From: Pseudomonas rubra
Lineage (GTDB): Bacteria; Pseudomonadota; Gammaproteobacteria; Pseudomonadales; Pseudomonadaceae
Direction of reading: 5' to 3'
Assembly (NCBI RefSeq): GCF_028656935.1
Contig: NZ_JAMDGZ010000019.1
Span: 1-64,000 of the forward strand
Length of the DNA stretch: 64,000 bases
The translations under genes were made by a program, and so were the position numbers. The first letter of the stretch is position 1; each line of letters starts with the position of its first letter. The notes below the pieces were generated by a model. That model was not told the DNA's origin and did not search any database. It saw nothing but the letters and a program-made list of their open reading frames with translations. Shown here one piece after another: positions 9,171 through 17,518 of the stretch.

Positions 9171-10844
9171 ATGCCTGCGACAAGTCGATCTTTACTGTTC
9201 TACGTGGCCATCGGCCTGATACAGGGCCTGGTGTTCCTCTACGCCAGGCACATCCAAATCGATATCGCCGGGCTGCCATTCGGCCTGTGTTCTGCTGTGC
9301 TGGTGGCCGGGGCCAACCTGCAACTGCTCGGCAGCGCGGTATTGCAACGCGGTACGGGCTGGCTGGTGCTGGGCCTGACCCTGCTGATTGGCTTTATCAG
9401 TAGCTGGACCTTCAGCCAGGACACCCTGGGCTGGGTCTGGCAAAGCTCGTGGCTGGCAGCGATTGTCCTCGCTTACATCGGCACCGCCTTCATCCTCAGT
9501 TGGCCAACCCGCGAAGGGCTGCGGCCGCGTTATGAAGACTTGTTCCGGCATGCCTGGAACAACGTCTTCATTGTCCTCCTGGCGCTGCTGTTTACCTTGT
9601 TGTTCTGGCTGCTGCTGTGGCTGTGTGGGCGATTGTTCCTGATGCTCGGCATCCCTCAGGTCGAAGACGTACTGACCTCGGCACCGGTGTTGCGTATCGG
9701 GCTGGCGGTGGTGTTCTCCTTGGGCATGCGCATGGGCCTTGAGAACGAAAAGGTCATCGGCTTGCTGCGCGGCGTCCTGCTGACCCTGTGCCGGGTACTG
9801 CTGCCGCTCAGTGCACTGATCGCCGTACTGTTCAGCTTGGCCCTGCCGTTTACCGGGCTGCAGCCAGTTTGGAACACCGGCTATTCGACCACCATTCTGT
9901 TGTTGCTGGTGGCGACCAACCTGTTTTTGCTCAACGGCGTGTTCCAGGATGGCCATCAGGCCAATCCCTATCCGGGCGTGCTCAAGCGTCTGGTCGAGGC
10001 CTGCCTGCTGTGCTTGCCGGTGCTGGTAGCGCTGGCGGGCTATTCAAGCTGGTTGCGAGTAGATCAATACGGCCTGACGCCTGAGCGCATCCTCGCCCTG
10101 CTGTTGATCGGCGTGATGCAGGTACATAGCCTGGCCGCACTCTGGGCGGTGTTCGCATCGCGCCAGGGCTGGCTGCACAGCTTGCGGGTGAGCAACCCGT
10201 GGATTGCCCTGCTCAGTGCGGTGCTCGTGGTGCTGTTCTACACGCCACTGTTGAACCCTCTGCAGATCAGTGCGAACAACCAGGTCGAGCGCCTGCTTAG
10301 CGGGCGTACCGCGATCCAGGAGTTCGATGCCAGAACCTTGTACCACCGCCTTGGCAAGCCGGGACGCGAGGCGTTCAAGGCGCTGGAAGCGCGGCTCAAA
10401 ACGGATGAGCTGTTCGACGCACAAGGTCGGGAAAAGCTGCTGGGGATCATGGATGAAGCCCATGTCCGGTATGCCGAGGACACTCGCGGCCCGAAACTCG
10501 AATGGCTGGGGCCTGAGCAACCTGGCAGCGAGGCGTTCGCCACGATGGTCATGGCCCAGAGCCAGTGCGGCGGCAGGGGGTGCTTTCTGTGGGGGGTGGA
10601 CATGGACGGCGACGGGCGCAACGAAGTGCTGATGATCCCGCGGCATACCTATGCGTCGAGCGTTTTCCTGTTTGCCCGCGAGGGCGAGGGTGAGTGGCGC
10701 GAGGTCGGTAGCCTGCACAGCATTCGCGATAACACCGAGCGACTGGTTCAACTGATCCGCAATGGGCAGATGAAACCGGTGATGCCGCGTTACAAGACGC
10801 TGACCCTCGATGGCGACGATTTGACCTGGCAGCCCAACCGTTAA
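9171..10844 (+). CDS. DUF4153 domain membrane protein
   Basis: A 557-residue protein of unknown function. About twelve hydrophobic segments fill residues 8 to 375. A soluble C-terminal domain (about 385-557) contains [10 protein letters not shown], an acidic loop resembling a calcium-binding FG-GAP/EF-hand-like motif, and a GGRGCF cysteine. I chose the ATG at 9171 because AGGA precedes it by 6 bases and the first hydrophobic segment begins at once. It is monocistronic, facing the MFS gene of the minus-strand island. The DUF4153 assignment is by recall of the family; no activity is known to me. Confidence 0.75.
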   Translation: MPATSRSLLFYVAIGLIQGLVFLYARHIQIDIAGLPFGLCSAVLVAGANLQLLGSAVLQRGTGWLVLGLTLLIGFISSWTFSQDTLGWVWQSSWLAAIVLAYIGTAFILSWPTREGLRPRYEDLFRHAWNNVFIVLLALLFTLLFWLLLWLCGRLFLMLGIPQVEDVLTSAPVLRIGLAVVFSLGMRMGLENEKVIGLLRGVLLTLCRVLLPLSALIAVLFSLALPFTGLQPVWNTGYSTTILLLLVATNLFLLNGVFQDGHQANPYPGVLKRLVEACLLCLPVLVALAGYSSWLRVDQYGLTPERILALLLIGVMQVHSLAALWAVFASRQGWLHSLRVSNPWIALLSAVLVVLFYTPLLNPLQISANNQVERLLSGRTAIQEFDARTLYHRLGKPGREAFKALEARLKTDELFDAQGREKLLGIMDEAHVRYAEDTRGPKLEWLGPEQPGSEAFATMVMAQSQCGGRGCFLWGVDMDGDGRNEVLMIPRHTYASSVFLFAREGEGEWREVGSLHSIRDNTERLVQLIRNGQMKPVMPRYKTLTLDGDDLTWQPNR

Positions 10845-10854
10845 CGCTACTACT

Positions 10855-10898
10855 CCTGCGGGAGCGGCCTTGTGCCGCGATGGGCTGCAAAGCAGCCC
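10855..10898. repeat. REP-like element with an adjoining hairpin
   Basis: CCTGCGGGAGCGGCCTTGTG (from 10855) followed by CCGCGATG is a REP variant. It runs into the short perfect hairpin GGGCTGC/GCAGCCC (10882-10888 and 10892-10898). This lies between the convergent DUF4153 and MFS genes and may serve as a two-way transcription stop. Confidence 0.55.
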
Positions 10899-10926
10899 TA
10901 AGCACATGGCCGGGACTTTTGGGTGC

Positions 10927-12129
10927 TCAGGTGGTTGGGTCTAAAGCACGATGCGGGTGACGTGGTAGTAACTGCATGGCACCTGCCGCCAACACCACGA
11001 AGCCAGCCCCTAGTCCCACCATCAAGTGTTCGCTGAACATTGCAACGGCACTGCTGGTGGCGGCACCTACGGCAAATACCAGGGTGCTGATCATGGATGC
11101 TGCTGCCCCTGCACGAGATGGCTGTAACGCCAGGGCGCAACTGGTGGCTGCCGGGCGCGTCAAGGTGGTGCCGGTCGTGGCGATGATCATGGGCAGTAGG
11201 ATCGAGGCCTGCGAGAGTGGGCCCAGTAAGTACCAGGTCAGCATGATCACACCCGCCAAGCCAATCAGGCTCAAGCCAACCAGCATCTGCACGGAAGTGT
11301 TCATTCGCTGGTTCAAGCGCCCTGCAACCACTCCGCCCGCGACATAAGCGACGCCGTACAGAACAAACACCTGGGCAAAGGCGTAGGTGGAGAGTCCCAA
11401 CCTGTCCATGAACAGCAGGGGGCTCACAACAATGAAGGAAAAATGGCAGGCAAAGGCAATCGCGGCAATCGCGCTATAGGCCATGAATGGCCGATTGCTG
11501 CAGATTTCGCGGTAGGTGGATAAAAAGCTTAAGTCTGCATCACGTCTGTGAACATCGTTCCCCAGCCAGAACAGGCTCATCAGTAGGACCACACAGGCGA
11601 TCAAGGCGAACACGATGAAGCTGCCGGGCCAGTCAAGGGCCTGTTGCAACCAGCTTCCCGCCAGTGGTGACAGGGAAATGAACAGGCCGCTCGCACTCGT
11701 CTGCAAGATGCGCAGGGTGTTGCGTTGCTTGCCTTCGAAGAGATCCTGAACAAGCGCCTGGGTCAGTACAAAACATCCACAGCCCAGCGCCTGCAACATT
11801 CGAAAGCCGATGAACATGAGGTAGTGGCTTGATAGCACACAGCCCACAGCGCCCGTTATCGAAGCCAGCAGCCCCAACAGTAGCAGGCGTTTGCGTCCAA
11901 TTCTGTCGGATAGCGGGCCGATCACTAACTGGGACACGCCGACGCCGAGGGCAAACAGACTGATCGAGTAGGCAATCTGGGTGGTCTCGACGGCAAACTG
12001 CGCGCCTAATGCCGGGAACGACGGCAAGATCACATCTAGCGGGAAAACGCCGAGCAAGCTCATCATTAGCAGTAGGATGATGAGCATTTCTGTACGAATG
12101 GTGCGTTTGGAGGTGGACCTAACACTCAT
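10927..12129 (-). CDS. MFS exporter, Bcr/CflA-like, last gene of the peptide-oxidase island
   Basis: A 400-residue major facilitator with about twelve membrane segments. The loop 2-3 motif is GPLSDRIGRKRLLLLG, typical of the drug:proton antiporter Bcr/CflA branch. Its ATG at 12129 lies inside the last 11 bases of the diiron oxygenase gene, so the two are translationally coupled. That coupling suggests it exports the product of the upstream enzymes, or protects the cell from it. It is richer in G+C than the two genes before it but still poorer than the flanking housekeeping genes. The substrate is unknown. Confidence 0.85.
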   Translation of the reverse strand: MSVRSTSKRTIRTEMLIILLLMMSLLGVFPLDVILPSFPALGAQFAVETTQIAYSISLFALGVGVSQLVIGPLSDRIGRKRLLLLGLLASITGAVGCVLSSHYLMFIGFRMLQALGCGCFVLTQALVQDLFEGKQRNTLRILQTSASGLFISLSPLAGSWLQQALDWPGSFIVFALIACVVLLMSLFWLGNDVHRRDADLSFLSTYREICSNRPFMAYSAIAAIAFACHFSFIVVSPLLFMDRLGLSTYAFAQVFVLYGVAYVAGGVVAGRLNQRMNTSVQMLVGLSLIGLAGVIMLTWYLLGPLSQASILLPMIIATTGTTLTRPAATSCALALQPSRAGAAASMISTLVFAVGAATSSAVAMFSEHLMVGLGAGFVVLAAGAMQLLPRHPHRALDPTT

Positions 12130-13066
12130 CGATCAAACCCTGCTGAACGAATGATTTCTTAAAGGCCGTGGTATTGAGTAGATCAGTACGCTTTATGGCT
12201 TCTAGCGTGCCAAGGGCTGATAACTTTCTACGCTCGGTTGCCCATTTTCGACTTTCATTGATGATCTCATGAGGGTAAACAGGAGGGGTTGGACAGGACA
12301 TCAGGCTGATGGATAGCCACGGTTCGTCGAATTGGCAGAAGACGTCTAAAATTTCGATAATGTAATCCACCGCGAGCAACTTTTCAGCTGTTGGAAGGTG
12401 TTGCCAGACCGAAACAAAACACTCAGAAAAATATTGCGCGTGTCTTGCTTCATCATGCAGGTGGTCACGGAATGCGTGATGGACGGGAGTAATCAGTTTA
12501 TGGCGCGTAAGGTCCAGCAACTCGGTGGCAATAACTGTCTCTGACACAAAGCCCACGAGGAATTGGACTAAAGGTAGGTGTTTTTGATCCGCAGATCGTA
12601 GTAAGTCGTTAAGTTTTGAAATGCGAGCTGAACTCATTCTGGCCAGGGTGAAGTGATTGGCAACTTGTTCGGCCAATACGGCGGAGTACTGTGCGTGATA
12701 GCCTTCGTCTGTATAAATTTTAAGACCGGCGTCACGGACATTCTTGTTGAATGTTATTCCCATTCGGTCGTGGACTATATTTTCTACGGCCCGGTTGACG
12801 ATGGTGTGCTCCAGCGTCGTTGTATAGTCTAGAAAGTGAACAAGGTAGTGTGCTTGGAGATATTTTATTGAGTGGTCAGGCATTACGCTGATGGCAGGAT
12901 GTCTTAAGAAGGGTAGCATAATTGGAGGGAACCAATTTTTTGTGGTCGATGATTGTATCGCTTCTTGCGTAAGTAAATATCGATTGGGTCGGGATCTTAC
13001 GCTGCTTTCAATGTCCCAGTGTTTAAATGTGTTACTGGTTCTGGGGCTTAATGGGTCCTGAGTCAT
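12119..13066 (-). CDS. AurF-type diiron oxygenase
   Basis: A 315-residue helical diiron protein of the AurF/CmlI N-oxygenase family. The complete metal set is visible: E86, E121 with H124 (DEGYH), E176 (SETV), then H202, E206 and H209 (DHLHDEARH). AurF from memory uses E101, E136/H139, E196, H223, E227 and H230; the spacings are nearly the same (35, 3, 52 against 57, 26 against 27, 4, 3). Known relatives oxidise aryl amines to nitro groups, but related enzymes do other oxidations. It starts 19 bases after the SagB-type gene, with GAGG 5 bases before the ATG, and overlaps the exporter. The substrate could be a residue of the small peptide encoded upstream. Confidence 0.88.
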   Translation of the reverse strand: MTQDPLSPRTSNTFKHWDIESSVRSRPNRYLLTQEAIQSSTTKNWFPPIMLPFLRHPAISVMPDHSIKYLQAHYLVHFLDYTTTLEHTIVNRAVENIVHDRMGITFNKNVRDAGLKIYTDEGYHAQYSAVLAEQVANHFTLARMSSARISKLNDLLRSADQKHLPLVQFLVGFVSETVIATELLDLTRHKLITPVHHAFRDHLHDEARHAQYFSECFVSVWQHLPTAEKLLAVDYIIEILDVFCQFDEPWLSISLMSCPTPPVYPHEIINESRKWATERRKLSALGTLEAIKRTDLLNTTAFKKSFVQQGLIDEC

Positions 13067-13085
13067 GGCGGCCTCTTTAGAACGT

Positions 13086-14138
13086 CTAGGTGTTTATGAG
13101 GTTGGAAAGTTTTCGAGGAGCAGGTTCGTTTTCGCCGTGCCCAGCACCCACAAAAAATAATATTTGCGCGGCCGGGTTTTTTGGATTGATAAGGGACTCG
13201 ACTGCACGTTCATCTATTGCGCCTGTTAGCCATGTTTTTAGGCCAAAATGAGTTGCGGCCAATTGAAAGGTTTGAGAAATATGGCCGACTTCAATCAGCG
13301 CCATGCGATAAGCGCGAGAATGTTTATATTTCCACCACAGTTTATCGAACCTCGAAGCTAGAAATATCCCGAAGGGTAACGTGTTGATGAAGTGTTGTCC
13401 TGATAGTAATTCACCCAAATCCGGCAGTTGGTGTGTGCATGAATGAAGAGCATGATGCGCAGGGTTGTAAAAATATAGTCCAGCATCCAAACCCTCTATA
13501 TTTTTCGCATAGAGGTACCCCTCTGTTGAGTTTAGCCCTCCGCCTGAAGGACTACAGCGACGTTGCCGTAAGCTGATGGGGAGGCAAGTCGATTCAGGTA
13601 AAGCACGTTCGTCGATAAATCCCAAGGTGTAAAAAAGTATCTCACTGAGTAGATCTAGCGATACTGGATTTCTACTAAAAACGCGTGAGGTGGCGCGTGT
13701 TGTTAGTAGCGGTAATTCGGTGTAATTAGCGTCCGGTTTTTCAAGGTGCACAGAGGCGGGCGCCATGGCTTCAAAGGTTTCAGTAGGAAACGGTTGCTTA
13801 AGTGCATCGCTGCAATGCTGTAGGTACGCGGCTGTCCAAGTGGCTTCGTCGGTAGGAGTGTCTTCGTAGGGAATATCTCGCGTTCCCAAATGAAATAACC
13901 GTGATAGCTCATCCCAGCCCCACGTAGGTGTAAGTGAAGGTTTGTCAATCAAGATATTGGTGTTGCAAAAATCTTGGTCGAGTGGATGATCAGCGCAGTA
14001 GTTGTTTATGTTCTCTGCAAGTTCTATAAGGCGTTGAAGGTGCTTTCCAGTTAACTCGAACTGTCTGTGCTCCTCGAAATTCCAGAATACAAGTCCGGAG
14101 CCACTGGGCAGTAGAAAGCCATTTGGATTGATTATCAT
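13086..14138 (-). CDS. SagB/McbC-type flavin dehydrogenase (nitroreductase fold)
   Basis: A 350-residue SagB-type dehydrogenase; relatives use FMN to oxidise thiazolines and oxazolines to azoles in ribosomal peptides. Visible family features are RATSRVFSRNPVSLDLLSEIL (about 147-167, quoted loosely), PSGGGLNSTEGYLYA with the following EGLDAGLYFYNPAHHAL, and the C-terminal YRMALIEVGHISQTFQLAA. The first 120 residues match the poorly conserved SagB N-terminal half. I start at the ATG 14138, preceded by GGAAA; an in-frame upstream start at 14174 would lie in the hairpin after the peptide gene. It has no YcaO or E1-like partner nearby. One counted line (13321-13380) is 24/60 G+C. Confidence 0.85.
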   Translation of the reverse strand: MIINPNGFLLPSGSGLVFWNFEEHRQFELTGKHLQRLIELAENINNYCADHPLDQDFCNTNILIDKPSLTPTWGWDELSRLFHLGTRDIPYEDTPTDEATWTAAYLQHCSDALKQPFPTETFEAMAPASVHLEKPDANYTELPLLTTRATSRVFSRNPVSLDLLSEILFYTLGFIDERALPESTCLPISLRQRRCSPSGGGLNSTEGYLYAKNIEGLDAGLYFYNPAHHALHSCTHQLPDLGELLSGQHFINTLPFGIFLASRFDKLWWKYKHSRAYRMALIEVGHISQTFQLAATHFGLKTWLTGAIDERAVESLINPKNPAAQILFFVGAGHGENEPAPRKLSNLINT

Positions 14139-14158
14139 GATATTTTTCCGGAAAAGTG

Positions 14159-14181
14159 AGGCGTAGGCCGGCACTACGCCT
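14159..14181 (-). terminator. Hairpin between the small peptide gene and the SagB-type gene
   Basis: AGGCGTAG (14159-14166) and CTACGCCT (14174-14181) form a perfect 8-base stem with a 7-base loop. There is no U-run after it, so it is more likely a partial terminator or an mRNA stabiliser than a full stop. Such a hairpin just after a precursor gene often lets the peptide be made in excess over its enzymes. Confidence 0.6.
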
Positions 14182-14195
14182 TACTCAGGCCAAAT

Positions 14196-14261
14196 TTATT
14201 TGGCTTTTACGATGTAGTTGAGGTTTGCCAGTTTTTTGCATTCCAGAATTACTTCTTTCAT
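14196..14261 (-). CDS. 21-residue peptide, candidate ribosomal precursor
   Basis: A short open frame starting MKEVILECKK and ending LNYIVKAK, then TAA. AAGGAG (14274-14269) lies 7 bases before the ATG, one of the best ribosome binding sites in the window, which argues for real translation. It has one Cys (C8), one Tyr (Y16) and five Lys, no export signal, and no similarity I recognise to PqqA, mycofactocin or known azole precursors. It heads a minus-strand operon with a SagB-type dehydrogenase, an AurF-type oxygenase and an exporter. It could be the substrate of these enzymes; a regulatory leader peptide is the main alternative. Confidence 0.6.
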   Translation of the reverse strand: MKEVILECKKLANLNYIVKAK

Positions 14262-14368
14262 GATTTCTCTCCTTTTTTGTGGGCGTCGCATCGTGGCGAC
14301 ATCAAGAGAGTAGTGGCTTACTGGTGGAGTAGTGCGTGAGGTTTTTCGTTGTGATTCGTAGGATCTAT

Positions 14369-14398
14369 CTTTTAGTGTCTTTGTGGAACTTTTATCAA
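14369..14398 (-). promoter_or_regulatory. Possible promoter of the peptide-oxidase operon
   Basis: On the minus strand TTGATA (14398-14393) is followed after 18 bases by TAAAAG (14374-14369), about 108 bases before the peptide ATG. The -35 is good, the -10 poor. The stretch 14262-14432 is AT-rich and holds no other convincing gene. A small inverted pair GTCGC/GCGAC (14285-14289 and 14296-14300) lies in the leader. Confidence 0.3.
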
Positions 14399-14432
14399 CT
14401 GTAGATTATTGAATTTTAAGTTCTTTTTTTGC

Positions 14433-14468
14433 AAAAAAAATCCCGGCACCAGGCCGGGATTTTTTATT
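14433..14468 (-). terminator. Rho-independent terminator of rlmI
   Basis: TCCCGGC and GCCGGGA form a G+C stem with A- and T-runs on both sides (AAAAAAAA before, TTTTTT after). It lies 11 bases past the rlmI stop and separates rlmI from the island operon on the same strand. Confidence 0.9.
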
Positions 14469-14478
14469 GCATCACGCC

Positions 14479-15675
14479 TTAGCTGTTCGGCAGCAAGCGG
14501 CAGGTGATGCTCTTGATGTAGCGGGTTTCCGGGATTGCCGGGTGGACCGGATGATCCGGGCCTTGGCCGCCGCGTTCGAGCAGCTGGATGTTGCGGTCCA
14601 GGTGGCGGGCGCTGGTCAGCAGGATGTTCTGCAGGTCGTCTTCAGGCAGGTGCATCGAGCAGGATGCGCTGACCAGGATGCCGTCTTTGGTCAGCAGGCG
14701 CATGGCCTGTTCGTTCAGGCGGCGGTAGGCGCCTTCACCGTTCTTCAGGTCTTTCTTGCGCTTGATGAAGGCGGGCGGGTCGGCCACGATCACGTCGAAA
14801 CGCTCTTCGGAAGCCTTGAGTTCTTTCAGGGCTTCGAACACGTCGCCTTCGATGCAGGTCAGTTTTTCGGCAATGCCGTTGAGCCCGGCGTTACGCTCGA
14901 CGCCGTCCAGGGCAAAGCCGGAGGCATCGACGCAGAACACTTCGCTGGCGCCAAAGGCACCGGCCTGTACGCCCCAGCCACCGATGTAGCTGAACAGGTC
15001 GAGCACGCGCTTGCCCTTGACGTACGGTGCCAGGCGCGCGCGGTTCATGCGGTGGTCATAGAACCAGCCGGTCTTCTGGCCTTCCATCACCGGGGCTTCG
15101 AACTTCACGCCGTTCTCTTCCAGGGCAACCCACTCCGGCACCAGGCCGAACACGGTTTCAACGTAACGACCCAGGCCTTCGGCATCGCGCGCGGCCGAAT
15201 CGTTCTTGAACAGGATGCCGGTTGGCTTGAGCACCTGGACCAGCGCGGCAATCACGTCATCCTTGTGTTGCTCCATGGTCGCCGAAGCGAGCTGGACCAC
15301 CAGAATGTCGCCGAAGCGATCGACCACCAGGCCTGGCAGCAAGTCGGAGTCACCGTACACCAGGCGGTAGAACGGCTTGTCGAACAGACGCTCGCGCAGC
15401 GACAGGGCAACGTTGATGCGGTGCACCAGCAGCGATTTGTCCAGCGCAAGCTTGGCGTCGCGCGACAGCAGGCGAGCGCAGATCAGGTTGTTCGGGCTCA
15501 TGGCGACAATGCCCAGGGCCTTGCCGCCAGCAGTTTCGAGGATCGCCTGGTCACCGGCCTTGAAGCCATGCAGCGGGGTCGCGGCGACGTCGATTTCGTT
15601 GCTGTAGACCCACAGGTGGCCGGCGCGCAGGCGGCGGTCGGCATTGGCTTTGAGACGAAGGCTGGGCAGGGACAT
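14479..15675 (-). CDS. rlmI: 23S rRNA (cytosine-1962-C5)-methyltransferase RlmI
   Basis: A 398-residue SAM-dependent RNA methyltransferase, close to E. coli RlmI (396). An N-terminal PUA domain (about 1-75, LRLKANADRRLRAGHLWVYSNEI) precedes the Rossmann domain with VLDLFSYIGGWGVQA and the catalytic-loop motif VADPPAFIKRKKD. The C-terminus has SASCSMHLPEDD. The ATG at 15675 begins the PUA domain; upstream in-frame codons run into the divergent HDOD gene. It is followed by a strong terminator. Confidence 0.9.
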   Translation of the reverse strand: MSLPSLRLKANADRRLRAGHLWVYSNEIDVAATPLHGFKAGDQAILETAGGKALGIVAMSPNNLICARLLSRDAKLALDKSLLVHRINVALSLRERLFDKPFYRLVYGDSDLLPGLVVDRFGDILVVQLASATMEQHKDDVIAALVQVLKPTGILFKNDSAARDAEGLGRYVETVFGLVPEWVALEENGVKFEAPVMEGQKTGWFYDHRMNRARLAPYVKGKRVLDLFSYIGGWGVQAGAFGASEVFCVDASGFALDGVERNAGLNGIAEKLTCIEGDVFEALKELKASEERFDVIVADPPAFIKRKKDLKNGEGAYRRLNEQAMRLLTKDGILVSASCSMHLPEDDLQNILLTSARHLDRNIQLLERGGQGPDHPVHPAIPETRYIKSITCRLLPNS

Positions 15676-15829
15676 GACGTCGCTCCGGGAAAAAAGAGCG
15701 GGATTATAACCCGATGCCCGGCGCCTCGATGGGGAATAGCGACAAATTGCAACAGAGTGATGGCCTTTCGCGTCACCCCTGGCCAGCATGATCGGGTTAG
15801 AATCGCCGCTCAGCCCCGAGTGTGTACTT

Positions 15830-16696
15830 ATGTCCCAGGAACTCTCCGCCGAACAGATCCAGGATGCCCTGCAGGGCATCAGCGTACCGCCGCAGCCGCA
15901 GATCATGGTTGACCTGCAGTTCGAACAATACATGCCCGACCCCGACCTGGAAGTGATCGCCAAGCTGATCTCCCAGGACCCGGGCCTGTCCGGCGCGTTG
16001 CTCAAGCTGGTCAACTCGCCGTACTACGGCCTGAGCAACAAGATTGCTTCGATCCAGCGTGCGGTGAATCTGCTCGGCAGTCGCTCGATCATCAACCTGA
16101 TCAACGCCCAGTCGATCAAGGGCGAGATGAGCGACGACACCATCGTTACCCTCAACCGCTTCTGGGACACCGCCCAGGACGTGGCCATGACCTGCCTGAC
16201 CCTGGCCAAGCGCATCGGCTCGCAGGCGGTGGACGAGGCCTATGCCCTGGGCCTGTTCCACGATTGCGGCGTGCCGTTGATGCTCAAGCGCTTCCCCGAC
16301 TACATGGGGGTGCTCGAGGATGCCTACGCCAACGCCAGTACTGATCAGCGTGTGGTCGACACCGAGAACCAGAAGTTCAACACCAACCACGCGGTGGTGG
16401 GTTACTACACCGCCAAGTCCTGGCGCCTGCCGGAACACCTGAGCAATGCCATTGCCAACCATCACAATGCCCTGGCGGTGTTCAACGATGACTCGGCGCG
16501 CAACAGCCAGCTGAAAAACCTCCTGGCGATTCTGAAGATGGCCGAGCACATCTGCGCCTCGTACCGTGTGCTGGGCAACCAGAGCGTCGACCACGAATGG
16601 AATACCGTCGGGCACCTGGTACTCGATTATGTCGGCCTGTCCGAGTATGACTTCGAGAACCTCAAGCAGACCATTCGCGAACTGGGTAGCCACTGA
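15830..16696 (+). CDS. HDOD domain protein
   Basis: A 288-residue protein made mostly of one HDOD domain (about 20-215), a relative of HD phosphohydrolases that usually lacks catalysis and acts in signalling. Visible are DPGLSGALLKLVNSPYYGLSNKIASIQRAVNLLG and the remnant LGLFHDCGVPLM. The ATG at 15830 gives a normal N-terminus (MSQELSAEQIQDAL). The Shine-Dalgarno is weak. It lies 3 bases before mutM, so the two are probably cotranscribed, but no functional link is known to me. Confidence 0.85.
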   Translation: MSQELSAEQIQDALQGISVPPQPQIMVDLQFEQYMPDPDLEVIAKLISQDPGLSGALLKLVNSPYYGLSNKIASIQRAVNLLGSRSIINLINAQSIKGEMSDDTIVTLNRFWDTAQDVAMTCLTLAKRIGSQAVDEAYALGLFHDCGVPLMLKRFPDYMGVLEDAYANASTDQRVVDTENQKFNTNHAVVGYYTAKSWRLPEHLSNAIANHHNALAVFNDDSARNSQLKNLLAILKMAEHICASYRVLGNQSVDHEWNTVGHLVLDYVGLSEYDFENLKQTIRELGSH

Positions 16697-16699
16697 TCC

Positions 16700-17512
16700 A
16701 TGCCGGAATTGCCAGAAGTCGAAACCACCCGACGCGGTATCGCGCCGTACCTGGAAGGCCAGCGGGTCAGCCGGGTGATCGTGCGTGACCGGCGCTTGCG
16801 CTGGCCGATCCCCGAGGATCTCGACATTCGCCTGTCCGGCCAGCGCTTCGTCAAAATCGAGCGGCGGGCCAAATACCTGCTGCTCAATGCCGAGGTCGGT
16901 ACCCTGATCAGCCACCTGGGCATGTCTGGCAACCTGCGCCTGGTCGAGGTCGGCTTGCCGGCGGCCAAGCATGAGCATGTGGATATCGAACTGGAATCGG
17001 GGCTGGCCTTGCGCTACACCGACCCACGACGCTTCGGCGCGATGCTCTGGAGCCTCGATCCGCTCAATCATGAGCTGTTGATCAAGCTTGGCCCGGAGCC
17101 GTTGACCGACCTGTTCGATGGCGAACGCCTGTTCCAGCTGTCACGTGGCCGCTCCATGGCGGTCAAGCCGTTCATCATGGACAACGCGGTGGTGGTCGGG
17201 GTCGGCAATATCTATGCGACCGAAGCGTTGTTCGCTGCGGGCATCGATCCGCGTCGCGAGGCTGGGAGTATCTCGCGGGCACGCTACCTGAAGCTTGCGA
17301 TCGAGATCAAACGCATCCTGGCCTGCGCCATCGAGCGTGGCGGCACTACCTTGCGCGACTTTATTGGCGGCGACGGCCAGCCGGGCTACTTCCAGCAGGA
17401 ACTGTTCGTCTACGGACGAGGAGAAGAGCCGTGCAAGGTCTGCGGCAGCATCCTGCGCGAGGTCAAGCTCGGCCAGCGCGCCAGCGTTTTCTGCCTGCGC
17501 TGCCAGAAGTGA
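16700..17512 (+). CDS. mutM: Formamidopyrimidine-DNA glycosylase
   Basis: MutM (Fpg, 270 residues) removes 8-oxoguanine and other oxidised purines and cleaves the abasic site. The mature N-terminus PELPEVE carries the catalytic proline and glutamate. The conserved [15 protein letters not shown] helix and the C-terminal zinc finger (C-K-V-C ... C-L-R-C) are complete. It follows the HDOD gene directly and converges on ggt with 6 bases between stops. Confidence 0.97.
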   Translation: MPELPEVETTRRGIAPYLEGQRVSRVIVRDRRLRWPIPEDLDIRLSGQRFVKIERRAKYLLLNAEVGTLISHLGMSGNLRLVEVGLPAAKHEHVDIELESGLALRYTDPRRFGAMLWSLDPLNHELLIKLGPEPLTDLFDGERLFQLSRGRSMAVKPFIMDNAVVVGVGNIYATEALFAAGIDPRREAGSISRARYLKLAIEIKRILACAIERGGTTLRDFIGGDGQPGYFQQELFVYGRGEEPCKVCGSILREVKLGQRASVFCLRCQK

Positions 17513-17518
17513 CGGTGC

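Noticed and set aside
15797-17071. A 424-codon open frame antisense to the HDOD and mutM genes
   Set aside because: It spans two well-supported genes on the opposite strand and shows no family features.
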